Numbered from the stretch's first letter, positions 1 to 12,345 are shown. The stretch is DNA of 64,000 nt from Dendrolimus kikuchii (GCA_019925095.2 CM034392.1:5716887-5780886), one strand, 5' to 3'. Made by a program: numbers and translations. The notes: generated from the letters alone by a model not told the origin.

Positions 1-470
1 ACTTTTCACTAACTGATTATTTAATTTACAAATATTGAGCTAAATATTTACTATCATCAGTGACAAAAATACTGGCTGGTAGAATGCCACAGAAAAAGTA
101 AATATTTTTTCTCTGACATTGACGTTTCAAATGACCTATTAAATGAGTTAATCAGATTTAGACATGGATTTAACGCCAGATTTCATTAGAGAAGTATATG
201 TTTATTTAACTAATCAGTTTCTATTTACTTACCTCGTATTCTAAATGAAAAGCAGGGTGTCGGGTGAAAGGCATATTTTGGCACTCGAACTATTTGCGCC
301 ATCGCTACGCTTGTGCGCCAAACCATCTCGTGCCTCAAAAGGTTTCTTTCATCCCTTGTGTAACAATTTACTATTGTTGCCTATTTTTTCCTCGTCAGCC
401 GACCGTTATTTAATGCCAGACGTAGGCCTCTCCAAGTTTGTGTAACCTATTCCGGTCCTCCGCTGTTCGC

Positions 471-512
471 ATCCAGCCCCTACCGGCGACTTTGCACGGG
501 TCGTCGGTCTAT
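471..512 (-). repeat. RTE-type LINE fragment
   Basis: A short stretch around CCAGCCCCTACCGGCGACTT closely resembles 46704-46740 inside the clearer RTE-type LINE piece at 46.6-47.25 kb, in the same orientation. No frame remains open. Confidence 0.45.
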
Positions 513-1401
513 TCTATTTCTTTTTTAATTTTACCCATTTTCTCAATGTTTACCAACCGTAATGTCACCTTCATCCACTCATGACTTCTATTCTACGTGA
601 TTGACAATCCATTGTAGGCATTTATGATTTAATAAATATTGAACTTCTTTGACAAGTGCTACTTGTAACCAAGACTGTTGCGCAATAAATTGACAATCAC
701 TAACTAAAATATTAACCTCCGGTTTGATTCATTTCGCCCGTTTGACGTAAACAAACATTTGGACAAACATTGAAGTATTGATGAACCTCAAATTGGGTAG
801 TTTTTACGTGAAAGAGTAACAGACAGTTACCTTGGCACTTGTAATATTAGTATGAATTAAAATTTCAGATATAAAATACTTCTTAACCAATCTACTAAAT
901 ATAAAACCGTCAAAATCAGTATTTCGTGAATTATAAAAGGTGTTTATATAATTATGGCGTGACACAGGAAATTTGTTTTGTAAAATACAGGTTTTTAATG
1001 TACAACAGTTTATGTTTAATTACGTGCGGTAATGTTACTTGAAATACTTGATAGGTAGGCATTTTGTTAATGGTATGTATTTAAGGCTTGACGTCACAAT
1101 TGATTTTTATATTTTGAGCCAAAATTAATGAACATTAATGTTTGACGAAATATATTTATGACAGTTGTTTTAAAATAAATGCAATACATTTCCAATGACT
1201 TATAAAATATACTTTCTAATCATTTTGAAAGTAATGTATTGTAAATGTTTTCCATGTATTTTGACAAGTGAAATTAAACTAACTTTTTGAATGTACTTTT
1301 TAGTAGTAGTGATTACAGAATAACTAAGAATTTAACCATCATTCTGTAATTACGGCTAGTAACGAAATAAGAATAAATCAGAAGAAAGGTATTACCTACA
1401 G
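513..1401. other. AT-rich sequence, nothing recognised
   Basis: No conserved coding, tRNA-like or repeat signal was identified. Positions 1-470 are likewise empty. Confidence 0.6.
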
Positions 1402-1590
1402 TACGAGCAAAAGTTATATTCGTACTTGAAGTTCGTTCACGTTATTGCGCTGAACAAAATTATAAGATTCACAGACGGAGCTGAGGGTAGTGTTGCTCTC
1501 TCGTTTGGCCGCTATCGGGACTCGCATGTCATCTCTTTTGCTCAAAACATCGTAAGTAGGGTTTCTGCAATCGGTATATATTTTTTATCG
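1402..1590 (+). repeat. dispersed repeat G, copy 1
   Basis: It begins TACGAGCAAAAGTTA and shares an ordered series of blocks with 4982-5130 (CTTGAAGTTC, ATTGCGC, CATCTCTT, GCAATCGGTA). Diverged; class unknown. Confidence 0.5.
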
Positions 1591-2543
1591 ACAGAACTGG
1601 GACTTCCCGCTTTTTTGCGGTACTTATGGGACTAGCTGGTTTCATGTTTTGTTACTTAATAGAAGTGTAAGAGTCAATTAAATAACTAGTTACTAAAAAA
1701 TTTGTGATTAAAATTAAAAAATAAAACATCAGTCTTACATTTTTGTTGCAAAACGATAAATTTTGAACAAATAGATTACTGTTAAATCGTATGTTTGTAG
1801 AGGAAGTGGAGAAAATAATATTTTATGGTTTTTAAGTAAACACAATGAAGACTCATTTTATTATTTAAAATTTATATAATAATTAAAAAGCATCAAATGA
1901 ACCTTAACGCGCAATTAAAACGTGTTTTTATGTTTTTGATGACAATTCCCGAAAGTACCGAAAGAACCGGGATTTAACGGTACTTTCAAGACCGGGATTA
2001 TCCGGCTCAGAACTTTAATCGTAAGGTATAATAAACGTTAACACTTGATTGGACCTGCGTAAACTTACAGACCTATGTTTACTCGAAGCGTATTTAAGTT
2101 TTGCTTATATCGTACTTTGTGATAGTCCCAGCAATAATAACTTGGGACAATTTAAACTCGAGACTTAATTGTAAGCAATGTATTCATTATTGTAGCAATG
2201 TAATCTAAATAATTTTGGCTGTGATTAAAATGCTATATATGCACTTTACATATCTCACTTTTAAACAGTATTTTAAATTAAAAAACTTAACATATCCGGT
2301 ATCAATGCCATCTATGTTAAAAATTATGTAAATTACAAGATGTATTTGACACTTAGAATTTCGTATGAAAATCTGCGTTAAAATTATCCGTTACCAGAAA
2401 CCGCTTTACAATTTTACACAACTACTAATCCTCCCGATGTACCTGCGCAGTAGACCAATTTTTAGTCGCACGTGACGGTGTACGAATCGTGTAAGCGGAA
2501 CAGAGCTAGGAATGCATAGCAAGTAACACTGCCATTTCCGCAT

Positions 2544-2888
2544 CCATAAATTACGTCACATATTAAGGGTGGGAGAGAGTCCTAAATTCCGTGACGTCAC
2601 ATTTCAAATCTAATAATACATAAGCTTTAAAACACGGAATTTGAGCTATTAACAAAAAACTTCAATATTTTCAAATCTGAAACATGAGTTAAATGATTAA
2701 AAAATAATTTAAATGGATATAAAACTAATTACGGAACTGCTGTTTTTATTTAATAATTTCTTGATGTAAAAGTACTAAATATTTATTGTCACAATAAAGA
2801 GGAGCAGTTTCACGAATGTGACCAGCTGTGACAAGGACGGAGAAGAGGTCAAAAATCATGAAACTCGTGTGACGTAATTTGTTGATGG
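2544..2888 (+). mobile_element. MITE H, copy 1 (terminal inverted repeats CCATAAATTACGTCACA)
   Basis: The left end CCATAAATTACGTCACA and the reverse complement of the right end (2868-2888, with AAATTACGTCACA) match, giving terminal inverted repeats of about 17-20 bp around ~345 bp with no ORF. An inverted, partly degraded copy is at 57855-58160. This termini type is common in arthropod genomes. The superfamily cannot be set from this window. Confidence 0.65.
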
Positions 2889-3050
2889 CCCCTTGCGAAT
2901 AGAGTTCAATAAAGATTATTTTACGTGTCGGAAATCTGTCTGAACTTTCCTACGCAAAGGTAAAACTACCGATCGGGATTATAAGTTATAATTGAATTTT
3001 TCTACAGCAATTAATTCAAATAAAAGAGTCTATCCACACTAGTATAAGGA

Positions 3051-3188
3051 AGGTTTGCCGATGACTAAGCGTTCCACTCCCACGGCCTGCGTTCCGCGCT
3101 CGTCTGTTCAGTACCTAGCTAGCGGTACTGACCAGACGAGCGCGGGACGCGGTCTGTGGAAGCGGGAGGGGTAGTCATCGGCAAACCT
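3051..3188. repeat. 138-bp near-perfect hairpin
   Basis: Two 65-nt arms pair at about 53 of 65 positions around the loop TAGCTAGC. The outermost 17 nt (AGGTTTGCCGATGACTA) and inner ~25 nt are almost perfect. The element is GC-rich (GCGCTCGTCTG) within AT-rich flanks. The first 14 nt recur at 10010-10023, so it is likely a foldback DNA element with one other partial copy nearby. Confidence 0.75.
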
Positions 3189-4142
3189 GCGCGTGGCTTA
3201 TATAAAAAAAAAACTTTATTTTTATTTTGTAACGTTTCTCTAAGGTGGTTTGTGTCAATGAATTTGATAATTTGGTCTGTTTGTAATAATAAAAAAACAA
3301 TAAATCTTAGAGGTTTTCTTCAATTGTCGTATTATGTCCTGGTATAGATAATATTAATATTTAAAAAAGCGATATTCCGAGTGAAGATTTTATTTGTATT
3401 CACGTATTCAAATGTTGTCTAAGGACGGATGATTGCTGCAAGTAAATCTTTTTGGACCAAAACTGTATTAAATGTTGCATTTTAAATTGACCATCATTTT
3501 AACCAGCTTACCTAGCTTGGTCAGGAGATTCAATAAGTAGTTCAATGTTCATGGAATGTATGTAAAAATATGTACGAATGTTGTTGCCAACTAACGTTTG
3601 ACATAGTCATATTGACTGGTAAATTCGGAAATTGAAGCAAAAATACGTCTTTTACTAAACAAAAATTATATAATACACTCTATGTAAAAATTGCATGTGG
3701 CTTAATTCGTAAAGTAACTGATCTGTTTCTTCCAATCTATTGTAACATTGCTGTTAAATGAATAATTATAAATTCAAGCTTAAGCCACGCCGATGCCGCG
3801 CGATATAATGTTAGTAATATGACAATTATATGGAAGTTTTTCGACTGTCCCTTAAACACACGCTGTGTTGTACACATTTATTTTAAAATACATTGCTGCC
3901 CAAATTGCGTAAGTTGTTTTCAAATATTGATGAACAGAAGGTAATTGGTAATATTTAAATAGACTAAGTCTATGTGGCTCCTCACTCCTATACACTTAGA
4001 AAATAATTTTATTTAGGTCGAATTATTTTTTAAATAATATAACAATAATAATTTATTTAAATCAGACTTGCGTCTATAATATGTATTGGTATACAAGAAA
4101 CTTAACGACTAATTGTTAGTATAGTTAAAACTAAAAGAAACA
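3189..4142. other. AT-rich sequence, nothing recognised
   Basis: No coding or repeat signal identified. Short ORFs here show no compositional bias. Confidence 0.55.
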
Positions 4143-4260
4143 CTTGGCGGCTCGGTAGCGTAGGATAGAACGTTGGCTTCATAAACAATTTGCCTTTAAA
4201 AAAATTTAGGTTGACATCCTTACACTACCTACTACTACTTGTCAACTCATTGAGCTATTA
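4143..4260 (+). repeat. degenerate tRNA-derived SINE-like segment
   Basis: GGCGGCTCGGTAGCGTAGGAT followed ~50 nt later by AGGTTGACATCCT resembles the A-box/B-box layout of tRNA-derived SINEs, with a degraded B box. Tentative. Confidence 0.3.
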
Positions 4261-4981
4261 GTTTGGTCATAAATATTTTTTCGAAATAAGGATCAATCAA
4301 TGATTACTACTATGAATGACTTCTCCGCGCAGTATACTATTTTGCATATGTACGACTCAGCCGCTGAATATTCTTATGAAGGGTTTAGTGATTTTATACG
4401 TCGCTATCGTGCTGTCGATGTGGCTTGAGCTTGCTTACTACAACCTGGTACTTGATAAAATCGGCTGAACATTAAATCGTTAAATATATTTCAATTGTTA
4501 TGAAGCTTCTTTTATTCCAAGTTTTAATTAATTTAACTAATGGTAGTTTATATGGAAACTAACAGGAAACGAATTACAATAATGATGTATGACGGTTTAC
4601 CCTAATGTTTAAATATTTAAAATTTTGTTTATATTATCTATTGGGAAACTGCTTAATGAATAATAAACACTGTGTCAAGTACAGATTCTTGTTTTTTAAA
4701 CTCGGTTCGCAACACGGTCAAGTTTCGTCGAACTAGATATAACTAGATATATCGATTCTAACATGTCACCATAATAATAGGCGACTTACATTCCGCTATA
4801 CTTTATGATTACTTGCAGATGGATGTGCAAAACCAAGATCTTATGCAAAAGCGTTTACTATCAAGTCATCTATCGCCCTACTAGGAGCAGCCCTAACACG
4901 GCCTGTATATGCATTTTTCATAATAGAATTGTATTATATTAATTTGTTCAACGTCAAAAGGTCTGAAATTATACTATTATA

Positions 4982-5130
4982 TACGAGCAAAAGTTAAATG
5001 CGTCCTTGAAGTTCACACAGATCATTGCGCAGGAAACAATTATAGATTCCCAATGTGGGACTGGCGTGGCATCTCTTCCGCACTACACACTGTTACAGTA
5101 GTACGTTAAAATTGCAATCGGTAGTTTTCG
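4982..5130 (+). repeat. dispersed repeat G, copy 2
   Basis: Same orientation and block order as 1402-1590. It is followed at 5208-5257 by a segment whose reverse complement recurs at 2479-2528 (CGTGTAAGCGG, ACAGAGCTA, AATGCATAGCAA), so this part of the region is a mosaic of at least two old repeats. Confidence 0.5.
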
Positions 5131-5439
5131 TTTGCGCAGATAAGGCAGATCAGTTTTCGACATGTACATAATCTACATTGAACTTTGTTCGCAAGCGCAA
5201 AAGGCAGAGTGTTGTTTGCTATGCATTCTTAGCTCTGTCCCGCTTACACGATTCCTACAATGTGAATTATTAGTTGTGTAAACCTGTAATAAACGTGAAC
5301 ATTAGACTGACCGCTAAACAAACTGGGCCAACTTCTCGATGCATTTCTAGCTTTGCGCGTACTGTATCCGGCTCGAAGGACTTTGGAAAAACTTAGATAC
5401 TTAGATTGTTAGTTCTAATAAGGAAAACTACGGATTTCA

Positions 5440-5765
5440 TACAAAAAATAAGCTTTTTTAAAAAGGTTTTTGAATACAAGCTTTTGAGATCCTGGATATC
5501 ACGTAGCCGCAGAGTGCTAGCCAAGACAAGTAAAACGAGCCCAAACACGACGTGTCTATCTTGTTTAGTACAGAAGTTCCTATGGCCACCTTCCGACTCC
5601 ATCATCAGATCAGCTTCATGGTACCATTATTGCATTGTCACGCGATATACATATGCGTGCAAAATTTCAGCTCAATCGGAAACCGGGAAGTTGGTCAAAT
5701 TTAACTTGCAAGATTCCACCCGAACTTACATACATATATCCATTGCAAGTTAAATAAAAGCTTGT
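5440..5765 (+). repeat. dispersed repeat N
   Basis: Contains the phrase AAATTTCAGCTCAATCGGAA with CTTGCAAGATT and ends in CAAGTTAAATAAAAGCTTGT, a form I associate with abundant lepidopteran repeats. The 115-codon ORF across it looks fortuitous. Class not known. Confidence 0.4.
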
Positions 5766-5837
5766 AATATATTCGAACACTTTTTTACATTATATTTTTT
5801 TTCGTAAATCGTGTCATTTTTCTTTAATAGTACATTA

Positions 5838-5953
5838 TGGTACTAGTGTGTAACATTGGTGATTACCGCCGAGGCGCCATTGAGACTCGAGCCGTAGGCG
5901 AGGGTCTTAAGAGAGCCGAGGACGGTAATCATCAATACACACGTGTATCATAC
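5838..5953. repeat. inverted-repeat hairpin next to a MITE
   Basis: The left arm GTGTGTAACATTGGTGATTA (then CCG) pairs with the right arm CGGTAATCATCAATACACAC around a centre rich in GAG/CTC. It abuts the terminal-repeat element at 5958. Confidence 0.55.
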
Positions 5954-5957
5954 GACG

Positions 5958-6326
5958 TTTTTCAACACACTTGTGAATAAAATAACAACAAAAACTCATT
6001 TTATTTAGTAGATAAAAAAAAGTTATATATGAGTGAAAGTTTTATTTATTAAACACGTACGAGTTAAAATTATCTATTTAAATAAGAAGTTGCATGAAAT
6101 GACCAAGCAATAGGAACATTAATTTATTTGTTCTATAGAACGCGATCTTTTTTTTTGAATAAAAACTTTTTTAAGAACAAAGCCACTCAACCAATAAAAT
6201 TAAAAAAAAAATCTATAACTCACTAGTGAGTTATAATGTTTTTTAGTCACAGTTTGATTATGGGTGTCATTCTGTGCCTAATTGCGGTGACCATAAAGCC
6301 ACTTTATGAGCAAGTGTGTTGAAAAT
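5958..6326. mobile_element. MITE with TTTTCAACACACTTG termini
   Basis: The 15-bp terminus TTTTCAACACACTTG at the left is perfectly inverted at the right (CAAGTGTGTTGAAAA at 6311-6325). There is no ORF. The interior holds a perfect 22-bp palindrome at 6214-6235 centred on CACTAGTG. Confidence 0.6.
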
Positions 6327-6529
6327 TGTTTTTTTTTTTTTAATGTCGCCTCAGCAACGACGAAATAAAGATATAAATAATAATATTCGTTTTACAAATC
6401 GCGTTGCTGCTTTAAATAACTATGTAGATACTATTTACAACGGATATATTGTTTTCAAGAAAAAAAAACTATAATATTAGCGTTTCAATGTTCGGCTTAT
6501 ACATAATTATTATAATATATTCTATAGGC

Positions 6530-6605
6530 TTATGGCCGGTTCCTATATCTTACTATTCATTCGCTTGCCTTACCATCGGTTGAATATTGAGATAGGACCG
6601 GGCCA
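6530..6605 (+). mobile_element. foldback MITE L, half copy
   Basis: Matches the left arm of the complete copy at 63156-63288: GGCCGGTTCCTATATCTTAC, then CATTCGCTTGCCTTACCATC. The right arm is missing. Confidence 0.6.
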
Positions 6606-6924
6606 TTCAATAATCTCATTAATTGTATTAATTAGCTGAAGCAATTCAGTTTTGATCTCTTAAATGCATTATGTGATTAAAGTTAGAGGAAAACTTATAT
6701 TTAGAGAACGTACTCAATTATTAGCCAAATTGTATATTTCTTCTTTATATTGTATAATTATATTATTATTAATATTTTTCCGCCGCACTCGGAGTTTAAC
6801 GCTCATTAACCTGCGATAAAAGCATTTATCTTGTAACACTTCATTCTTGCACGTCTATCAGAGTACCAAACTGAAGATTAACTTTAAAGGCTTTACTGTC
6901 GACCAATATCTTCAGTTGATATTG

Positions 6925-7110
6925 AATTACCTCTCTGCTCTAGTGGTCTGACCGTTGACTCTTGGTTCACTGAAAATGCAAAGGTCTTAGGTTCCATAAT
7001 TAGCAGAGCTAATGTCGGAAACGAACTTGTCTTTATTAACTCTGGTCTGGGTGTTGCTGTCCACGAAGAAGAACATCCTTAAATCTTCTCCAATCGCGCA
7101 GATAAAAACT
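6925..7110 (+). repeat. possible tRNA-derived SINE
   Basis: CTCTGCTCTAGTGGTCTGAC followed by a B-box-like AGGTTCCATAATT is compatible with a Pol III promoter head. The tail is unclear. Confidence 0.3.
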
Positions 7111-7189
7111 TATCTCTGGAAAGGTATATCTAGATGGCGCCACAGGTTGTTCTTGTCTTGTTTGTTGATGTTTTATTATAACATACTAA

Positions 7190-7382
7190 CTTTTTACCGC
7201 GGCTTCGCTCGTGTTAATGTTTTCCCACGGGAACCGTACGTTGTCCCGGGATAAAAAGTAGTCTATGTGCTATCCCAGACTATAATATGTCCCTGTGCCA
7301 AATTCTATCAAGATCTGTTCAGCCGTTATGGCGTGATTAAGTAACAAATATCTATCCAAACTCTCGCATTATAAATCTTTTA
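7190..7382 (+). mobile_element. Helitron-like (Lep1-type) fragment
   Basis: Shows the series CGCGGCTTCGCTCGTG, GGGATAAAAAGTAGTCTATG, TGTGCCAAATTCTATCAAGA and GTTCAGCCGTTATGGCGTGA, typical of short lepidopteran repeats that I link to non-autonomous Helitrons. Assignment rests on remembered resemblance. Confidence 0.4.
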
Positions 7383-7671
7383 TTATGATATTACTATAGA
7401 TATAAATCTATACTATAATTAGTATAGATTTTTGGGCCAAATCAATCAAATTTAAAGTTTCTCTTGAAATCCGGGCCAAAGAGGGTGTATTACTTCTCGA
7501 AGGTAACTAACTCCGACCGGCGATCAGCTCAACCCTCCAGGACTCCTTCATTCCCGCTTACGGCATTCAATTGCGGAGGCCAAAGCGCAGGTGTTCGTAG
7601 ATAGTCCCCCAGACCCGACCTACAAAAACTGGGAGAACCGTTGGCCAGCGGCCAAAGAAAAAGGGTAAGCG

Positions 7672-7919
7672 CAGTGGTGGATTTACCAATTGGGGCCAAT
7701 TTTTTATATATTATGTCTTACACAATCTTCAAACTACGGTAAAAAGGAGGTCTAATTCAAGACTATACACGTCTCACGATATGTACACAACTCATAAAGT
7801 TACAATTTCATTGAAAAAAATGTAATTAATATGATTGTGAATTAGGGTATCGATTTATCGGTAGGGGCGGTAAAATTTGAATACCCTAGAGGCGTCATAT
7901 TTCTAAATCCGCCCCTGGG
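7672..7919. mobile_element. small DNA transposon remnant
   Basis: The left end CAGTGGTGGATTTACCAA and the reverse complement of the right end (CAGGGGCGGATTTAGAAA) match at 13 of 18 positions, with no ORF between. Confidence 0.45.
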
Positions 7920-8825
7920 TATGCGTCTAATTAATTTTTGTTATATCTGTTTCATAACGAACCAAACGTAAAACGGGCAGTAACCACGTAAAGGAAACAA
8001 GATAGACTTGTCATAAGTTTCTTAGCGACCTGTGCTACACTTATGACCATTCGCCAATTACTCCTTAGGGCGGAGAAGTAAAATAGGTGAGAGGCATTTT
8101 CCACGTCTTTTTGTGCATGATGCTGAACAATGCCTGTCATCTGCCCAAAAGTGCCCCATAAAATCTGTCTAAAAGCGACAGAATATGGACCCCTAGCGTC
8201 GTTTTTTAACTGACATTGTCATTTCTAATTTTCTCTTTTTCATATAATTACAAACTTCCATTGTTCATTATTGTAATCATACATTAAGTTAAGGTTGAGT
8301 CTATTGTGAGTGCGGCATATAATTTTGTGTTCTGAGACATACACTTGGCTAAACTTTTATATTGATAGCATAAGATTTATTTACCAGTATTCTTTTGTCT
8401 ATCTCATATTTTAGTCATATTTACTGCGTATATTAATTAAAGTGATTAGTTAAAATATGATAACAGTATTTTTATTTTAATCCTTACTGTAGGTAGGGTC
8501 TTGTAGTGTTATTTTTTGTAATTATTAAATTACTTTATATATTACTATTTCCTAATTTAAACTAAATTATTGCACAAGTGCTGTTATAGCAACTGCCGAC
8601 TTTTGTTGTTCTACTTGTACTCCATCCGAAAGTTGTCTGGAAGAAAATAATCGCAACAGGCAATAAGAGCGCCGTTTGTAGTTGAATATTAAAATTGTTG
8701 ATTTTATGTAGCATCTTTGTACAATACAATATATTCTAATTTAAAATGGAAGAATTCTATGAATAACCATCATCCAGTAACAAAGTTAAGTCTAAAAGAA
8801 TCTTAAATCTGTGTATAATATTATA
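7920..8825. other. AT-rich sequence, nothing recognised
   Basis: No supportable gene or repeat. Confidence 0.5.
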
Positions 8826-8830
8826 AAATT

Positions 8831-9410
8831 CTAAACATGTCGTGTCCGTACATTGAAGGTAAAAAAACAACAACTGGAATAGAGTATATAATCGATGGAA
8901 AACACAATGTATTTTTTTAGATGTCTTATCTGTTTGTTCGGAATTCATGTAAAAACTACCGGGCCGATTTCGATGCGATTTTCGCTGATCGACAGCTAAT
9001 TCTTAGACTTAAAATCTGCGCTACTTTTTATCCCGGGAGCGGTTTGAAGTCATTCAGGTTCATAAATATTAGCTTATTCCGACACAGTTTCCACTATAAC
9101 GATGCGATTTTTTCTGGAAATTATTTAAAATGGCCTGATTTATAAAAAAATAAATTCCAATGCGATTTTTGTACTGATCGTTAGTAAATCTTATGCAATA
9201 AAATGTGTGATATTTTTTATCGCGGAATCCCGCGGTTGTTTTCTCGGGAGCGGTTTGTAGTTGCTCGGGTAAATAAAAATTAGCTTATTCTGTAACAGTT
9301 TTCACTAACACGATAGCTTACATTGTATTTAAAATGCTGCAGTATTTTGTGTCCCGGGAATTCCGCGGGAACTTCAAGCGGGGACGAAGTCGCGGTCATA
9401 TCCTAGTTTT
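8831..9410 (+). repeat. dispersed repeat F, copy 1
   Basis: Contains TCTAAACATGTCGTGTCCGT, then ACTACCGGGCCGATTTCGAT, CTACTTTTTATCCCGGGAGC and CGGGAACTTCAAGCGGGGAC blocks. Homologous segments lie at 31340-31620 (inverted) and 54598-55170 (same orientation, interrupted by a LINE tail). No open frame; probably a Helitron-like or non-autonomous element. Confidence 0.55.
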
Positions 9411-9505
9411 CTATATTAGATGCTGCCACATGTCATTCATCTCTCTGTGGCTTTTTGACTTAAGGTGTCGTAGCCATTTTGGGAATAACAGCGCACTTAC
9501 AAATT

Positions 9506-9630
9506 CCTTTTCTATTCATTCATTTGCCCTATCACAGATTGAATTTTGTCATTATTAAGACGTATGGAGCTTATGTCAAATTTTAATCTCTGGGCAAATG
9601 AACAGTCCGTAAGATATAGAAACCAGGCCT
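9506..9630. mobile_element. foldback MITE L, diverged copy
   Basis: The arms TTCATTCATTTGCCCTATCA and GGGCAAATGAACAGTCCGTA (then AGATATAG) pair, with GTATGGAGCTTATGTC between, as in the complete copy at 63156. Confidence 0.55.
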
Positions 9631-10139
9631 GTGTAGGTCACAATCGTTTTGTTTTAGGAAACCAATGGGTCTGCATTCGCTATACTCAACCTGCGAGCTT
9701 TAAACTAAATAATGGAAAATTATGCAAGAATCAGGAATCAAGAATAAATAAAAAAAACCGTTTTTAGGTTTTGGTCTTATTTTTTTTAAATTTTTCCACT
9801 TGCGTAAATTGAAGAGGCGAAACAGGGTGCTGGTAAAAGCTGAATTTCACGGTTTAATTAAATTGTATGGATTTCGTTGAACAACGCAGACATCAAAGGG
9901 TAAGACTATATTCAATGACAATGAATGATTCTAGGTACCTATGTACTTAATTTGGGTCCTTGATCCAAATTGAAAGGCACAAGTGCACCGTGTTACTATC
10001 CTTGCGCAGAAGGTTTGCCGATAGCCTCATGATGTCACGCGTCGATGGTCAGTAGATTTGATAAAAAAGGTTACATAGATAGTTGCTGCAACAATTTTAT
10101 TATTTTAATTTATTATTGTATATACTTTACATAAATATA

Positions 10140-10190
10140 CAATAGGGAGGCCTACGACCAGCAGTCGACTGCGAATGGCTGACGACGAAG
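10140..10190 (+). repeat. LINE 3'-coding-end fragment
   Basis: GGGAGGCCTACGACCAGCAG followed by TCGACTGCGAATGGCTGA encodes a terminal motif (EAYxQQ, then a Trp/Gly-type end) common at the 3' end of RTE-type LINE ORF2. Confidence 0.35.
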
Positions 10191-10722
10191 TATATACAAT
10201 AGTAGTAAGTAATACAATACAATAATAGTAAGTAGTCCTCGGTAATCAGCTTATTGCTCAAAACGATCACATTCACAGGCTTAAGAACCATATAAGGTTG
10301 ACGGCAATGAAGATTATTGAAATTATCATACAGTTAAACCAACTATAATCAGTGTCATTGAACAGACACGTGGTAAATAACGTCCTAATTAATTCGATAT
10401 GTTAGATCAAAGCTGATACCACAGAACCGGGGTCGTGTTTCAATAGAATGCAAATGTATTCACGCTCTAATAGATATTAAAGATTAACTGCAAAAGTTGA
10501 AGGCGAGAAGTTACGTTTAAACTCGTTTGAGATGTACAATAGCGGTTAAGAGGGGCGCGGTTTACTATTGTAATATATCTAACAGTCATCAATTAAAGTA
10601 TTTTTTATTAATTTGCAAAACGTCGCATAGATTTTGTACGAGCGTACAAACTTATGGCGTCACAAATTTGTACAAGTAAAAGCAATTAAATAGCGCATTG
10701 AATATTATTTAAACCGTGAAAT

Positions 10723-10968
10723 ACAGCAGATAGGCTGACGGCCCACCGGATGGAACGCGGTTATCATCGCCTATGGATATTTGTAACACCATACGTGCTA
10801 CCAATCTCCAACCGGCTGGAACCTGGCCATTAATGCCAGAAAACAACTCAAGGTTGTTATGGTGGCTTAGGCTAGACTAGGTGTGGTAGTCATCCAGAGT
10901 TTTGTCGCCTCTTACGACAGGCCGCCCGGCCGCAGGAAATTGTATTCTTTCTCCGTTTATGCACGGAG
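10723..10968 (-). repeat. A retroposon, copy 1 (diverged)
   Basis: Recognised by GCAGATAGGCTGACGGCCCA, CATCGCCTATGGATATTTG and GACAGGCCGCCCGGCCGCAG. It is one of the most diverged copies and lacks the A-rich tail. Confidence 0.8.
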
Positions 10969-11114
10969 AGTTACTGTTGCCTATGAATATTTACAATATC
11001 AGAGGAGTAGGAATAGTTGCTAAAAACCGTAATCGTCTAGTAAACAACATATCACCAATCCGTTTTTGTTTTAGAAAATCTCAAAACTTATAATACGCCC
11101 GCCCATACATTTAT

Positions 11115-11427
11115 TTATCCGTGCAGTAATGGAGAAAGAATACAATCTCCTGCGGCAGGGCGGCCTGTCGTAAGAGGCGACAAAACAACCCACAATCAGG
11201 TGGTAGGGCATTTGCTCGACTGGATGGCTACCACCTCTGGTCTAGAGTATGCCACCATAACAACCTTGAGTTATGTTCCGGCATCAGTGACCAGGTTCCA
11301 GTCTCCCTTTAGAGAGTAGCAGCGCATTTGTAGGACCTTTGGTGTTGCAAATGTCAAAAGGCGATGGCCATCGCTTTCCATCAGGTGGATCGTCTGCCTG
11401 TCTGCTGAACTCAAGCTATATAAAAAA
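11115..11427 (+). repeat. A retroposon, copy 2
   Basis: Full-length in layout: head TTTATCCGTGCAG, central GGTGGTAGGGCATTT hairpin, tail CTGAACTCAAGCTATATAAAA. It lies 150 bp from copy 1 in the opposite orientation. Confidence 0.85.
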
Positions 11428-12110
11428 ACGACCAATACGATGATAATTTAAATAAAAAAAATCATTCGATGGAAAGGAAACTTACAAGGCTTGCAATTTA
11501 TGACTGATTTAGCGGATTGACTATTGCTATTCTTTTGTACTCTTCCGTGTTTTAAAATATGGACTTAATAGTTCTAGCTAACGGATAGCAATAAATTGTT
11601 AAAGTGTTGTTAATGACACGGAAGAAGAATATTTTTCCATGTTAATGATAACTAACATTAGACAATAAAGTTATTATCAAAGGTACTGTTTCTTGTCAAA
11701 ACATTGTCACTTTTTATAGGTATTAAAATTGATAAAATTAGTTGTGCTTGCTACTTCATTAATTAGTTGGATAAATAGCACTTTTAGTGTTTCCATAAAA
11801 TCTCTAAGGGTTGTCAATGGGCTCGTGAAGGATTATTACCTCACACCCTAAAACCAACTAATTAGTCTTTATCTATGTAAATGTGTACAACTATACTATG
11901 ATACTCTTAACTAATCTATAATATACCTACTTTTAACAATTAATAAACAATATTTTTTTACTGTACTATGATTATTTTTTATATAAATCAATATAATACC
12001 TATTTACTATGTCTATTATATTTTTCTCTAATTGACTTTCCATTTAAAAATACATAGACTCTTTTACTTCTACATCTTTTATTGCAAAACTCAATGGCTC
12101 ACAAACTTCT
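11428..12110. other. AT-rich sequence, nothing recognised
   Basis: No supportable gene or repeat. Confidence 0.5.
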
Positions 12111-12114
12111 AATC

Positions 12115-12190
12115 CACCCTAAGGTTTACTGGAAGAAATTGATTTTAGTAATAAGACCGCCTATTGTTTCCTGTACTTGTTTCTTGTATA
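12115..12190 (+). repeat. LINE 3' UTR fragment (family K)
   Basis: AAGGTTTACTGGAAGAAATT and AAGACCGCCTATTGTTTCCT match the same ordered motif at 30165-30262 and, inverted, at 38740-38965. Confidence 0.45.
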
Positions 12191-12191
12191 A

Positions 12192-12345
12192 TAATAATAA
12201 GAGTCCATAAACGTCCTACTGCTGGGCTTGGGCCTCCCACTATTAGCCCACGCTTGTCTAAGGCGGCTTGGCAGGTTTGACGCGTACGTTGTCTCAATGT
12301 GCAGGTTTCATCACGATGTTTTCTCTAACTTGATTATTACTTTGC
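12192..12345 (-). repeat. tRNA-derived SINE B, partial copy
   Basis: Contains GTCCTACTGCTGGGCTTGGG, CACGCTTGTCTAAGGCGGCT and CATCACGATGTTTTC, the tail half of the SINE seen complete at 50948-51180. Confidence 0.65.

Noticed and set aside
5406..5753. 115-codon ORF as a gene
   Set aside because: It lies over dispersed repeat N, with simple-sequence composition and no recognised domain.
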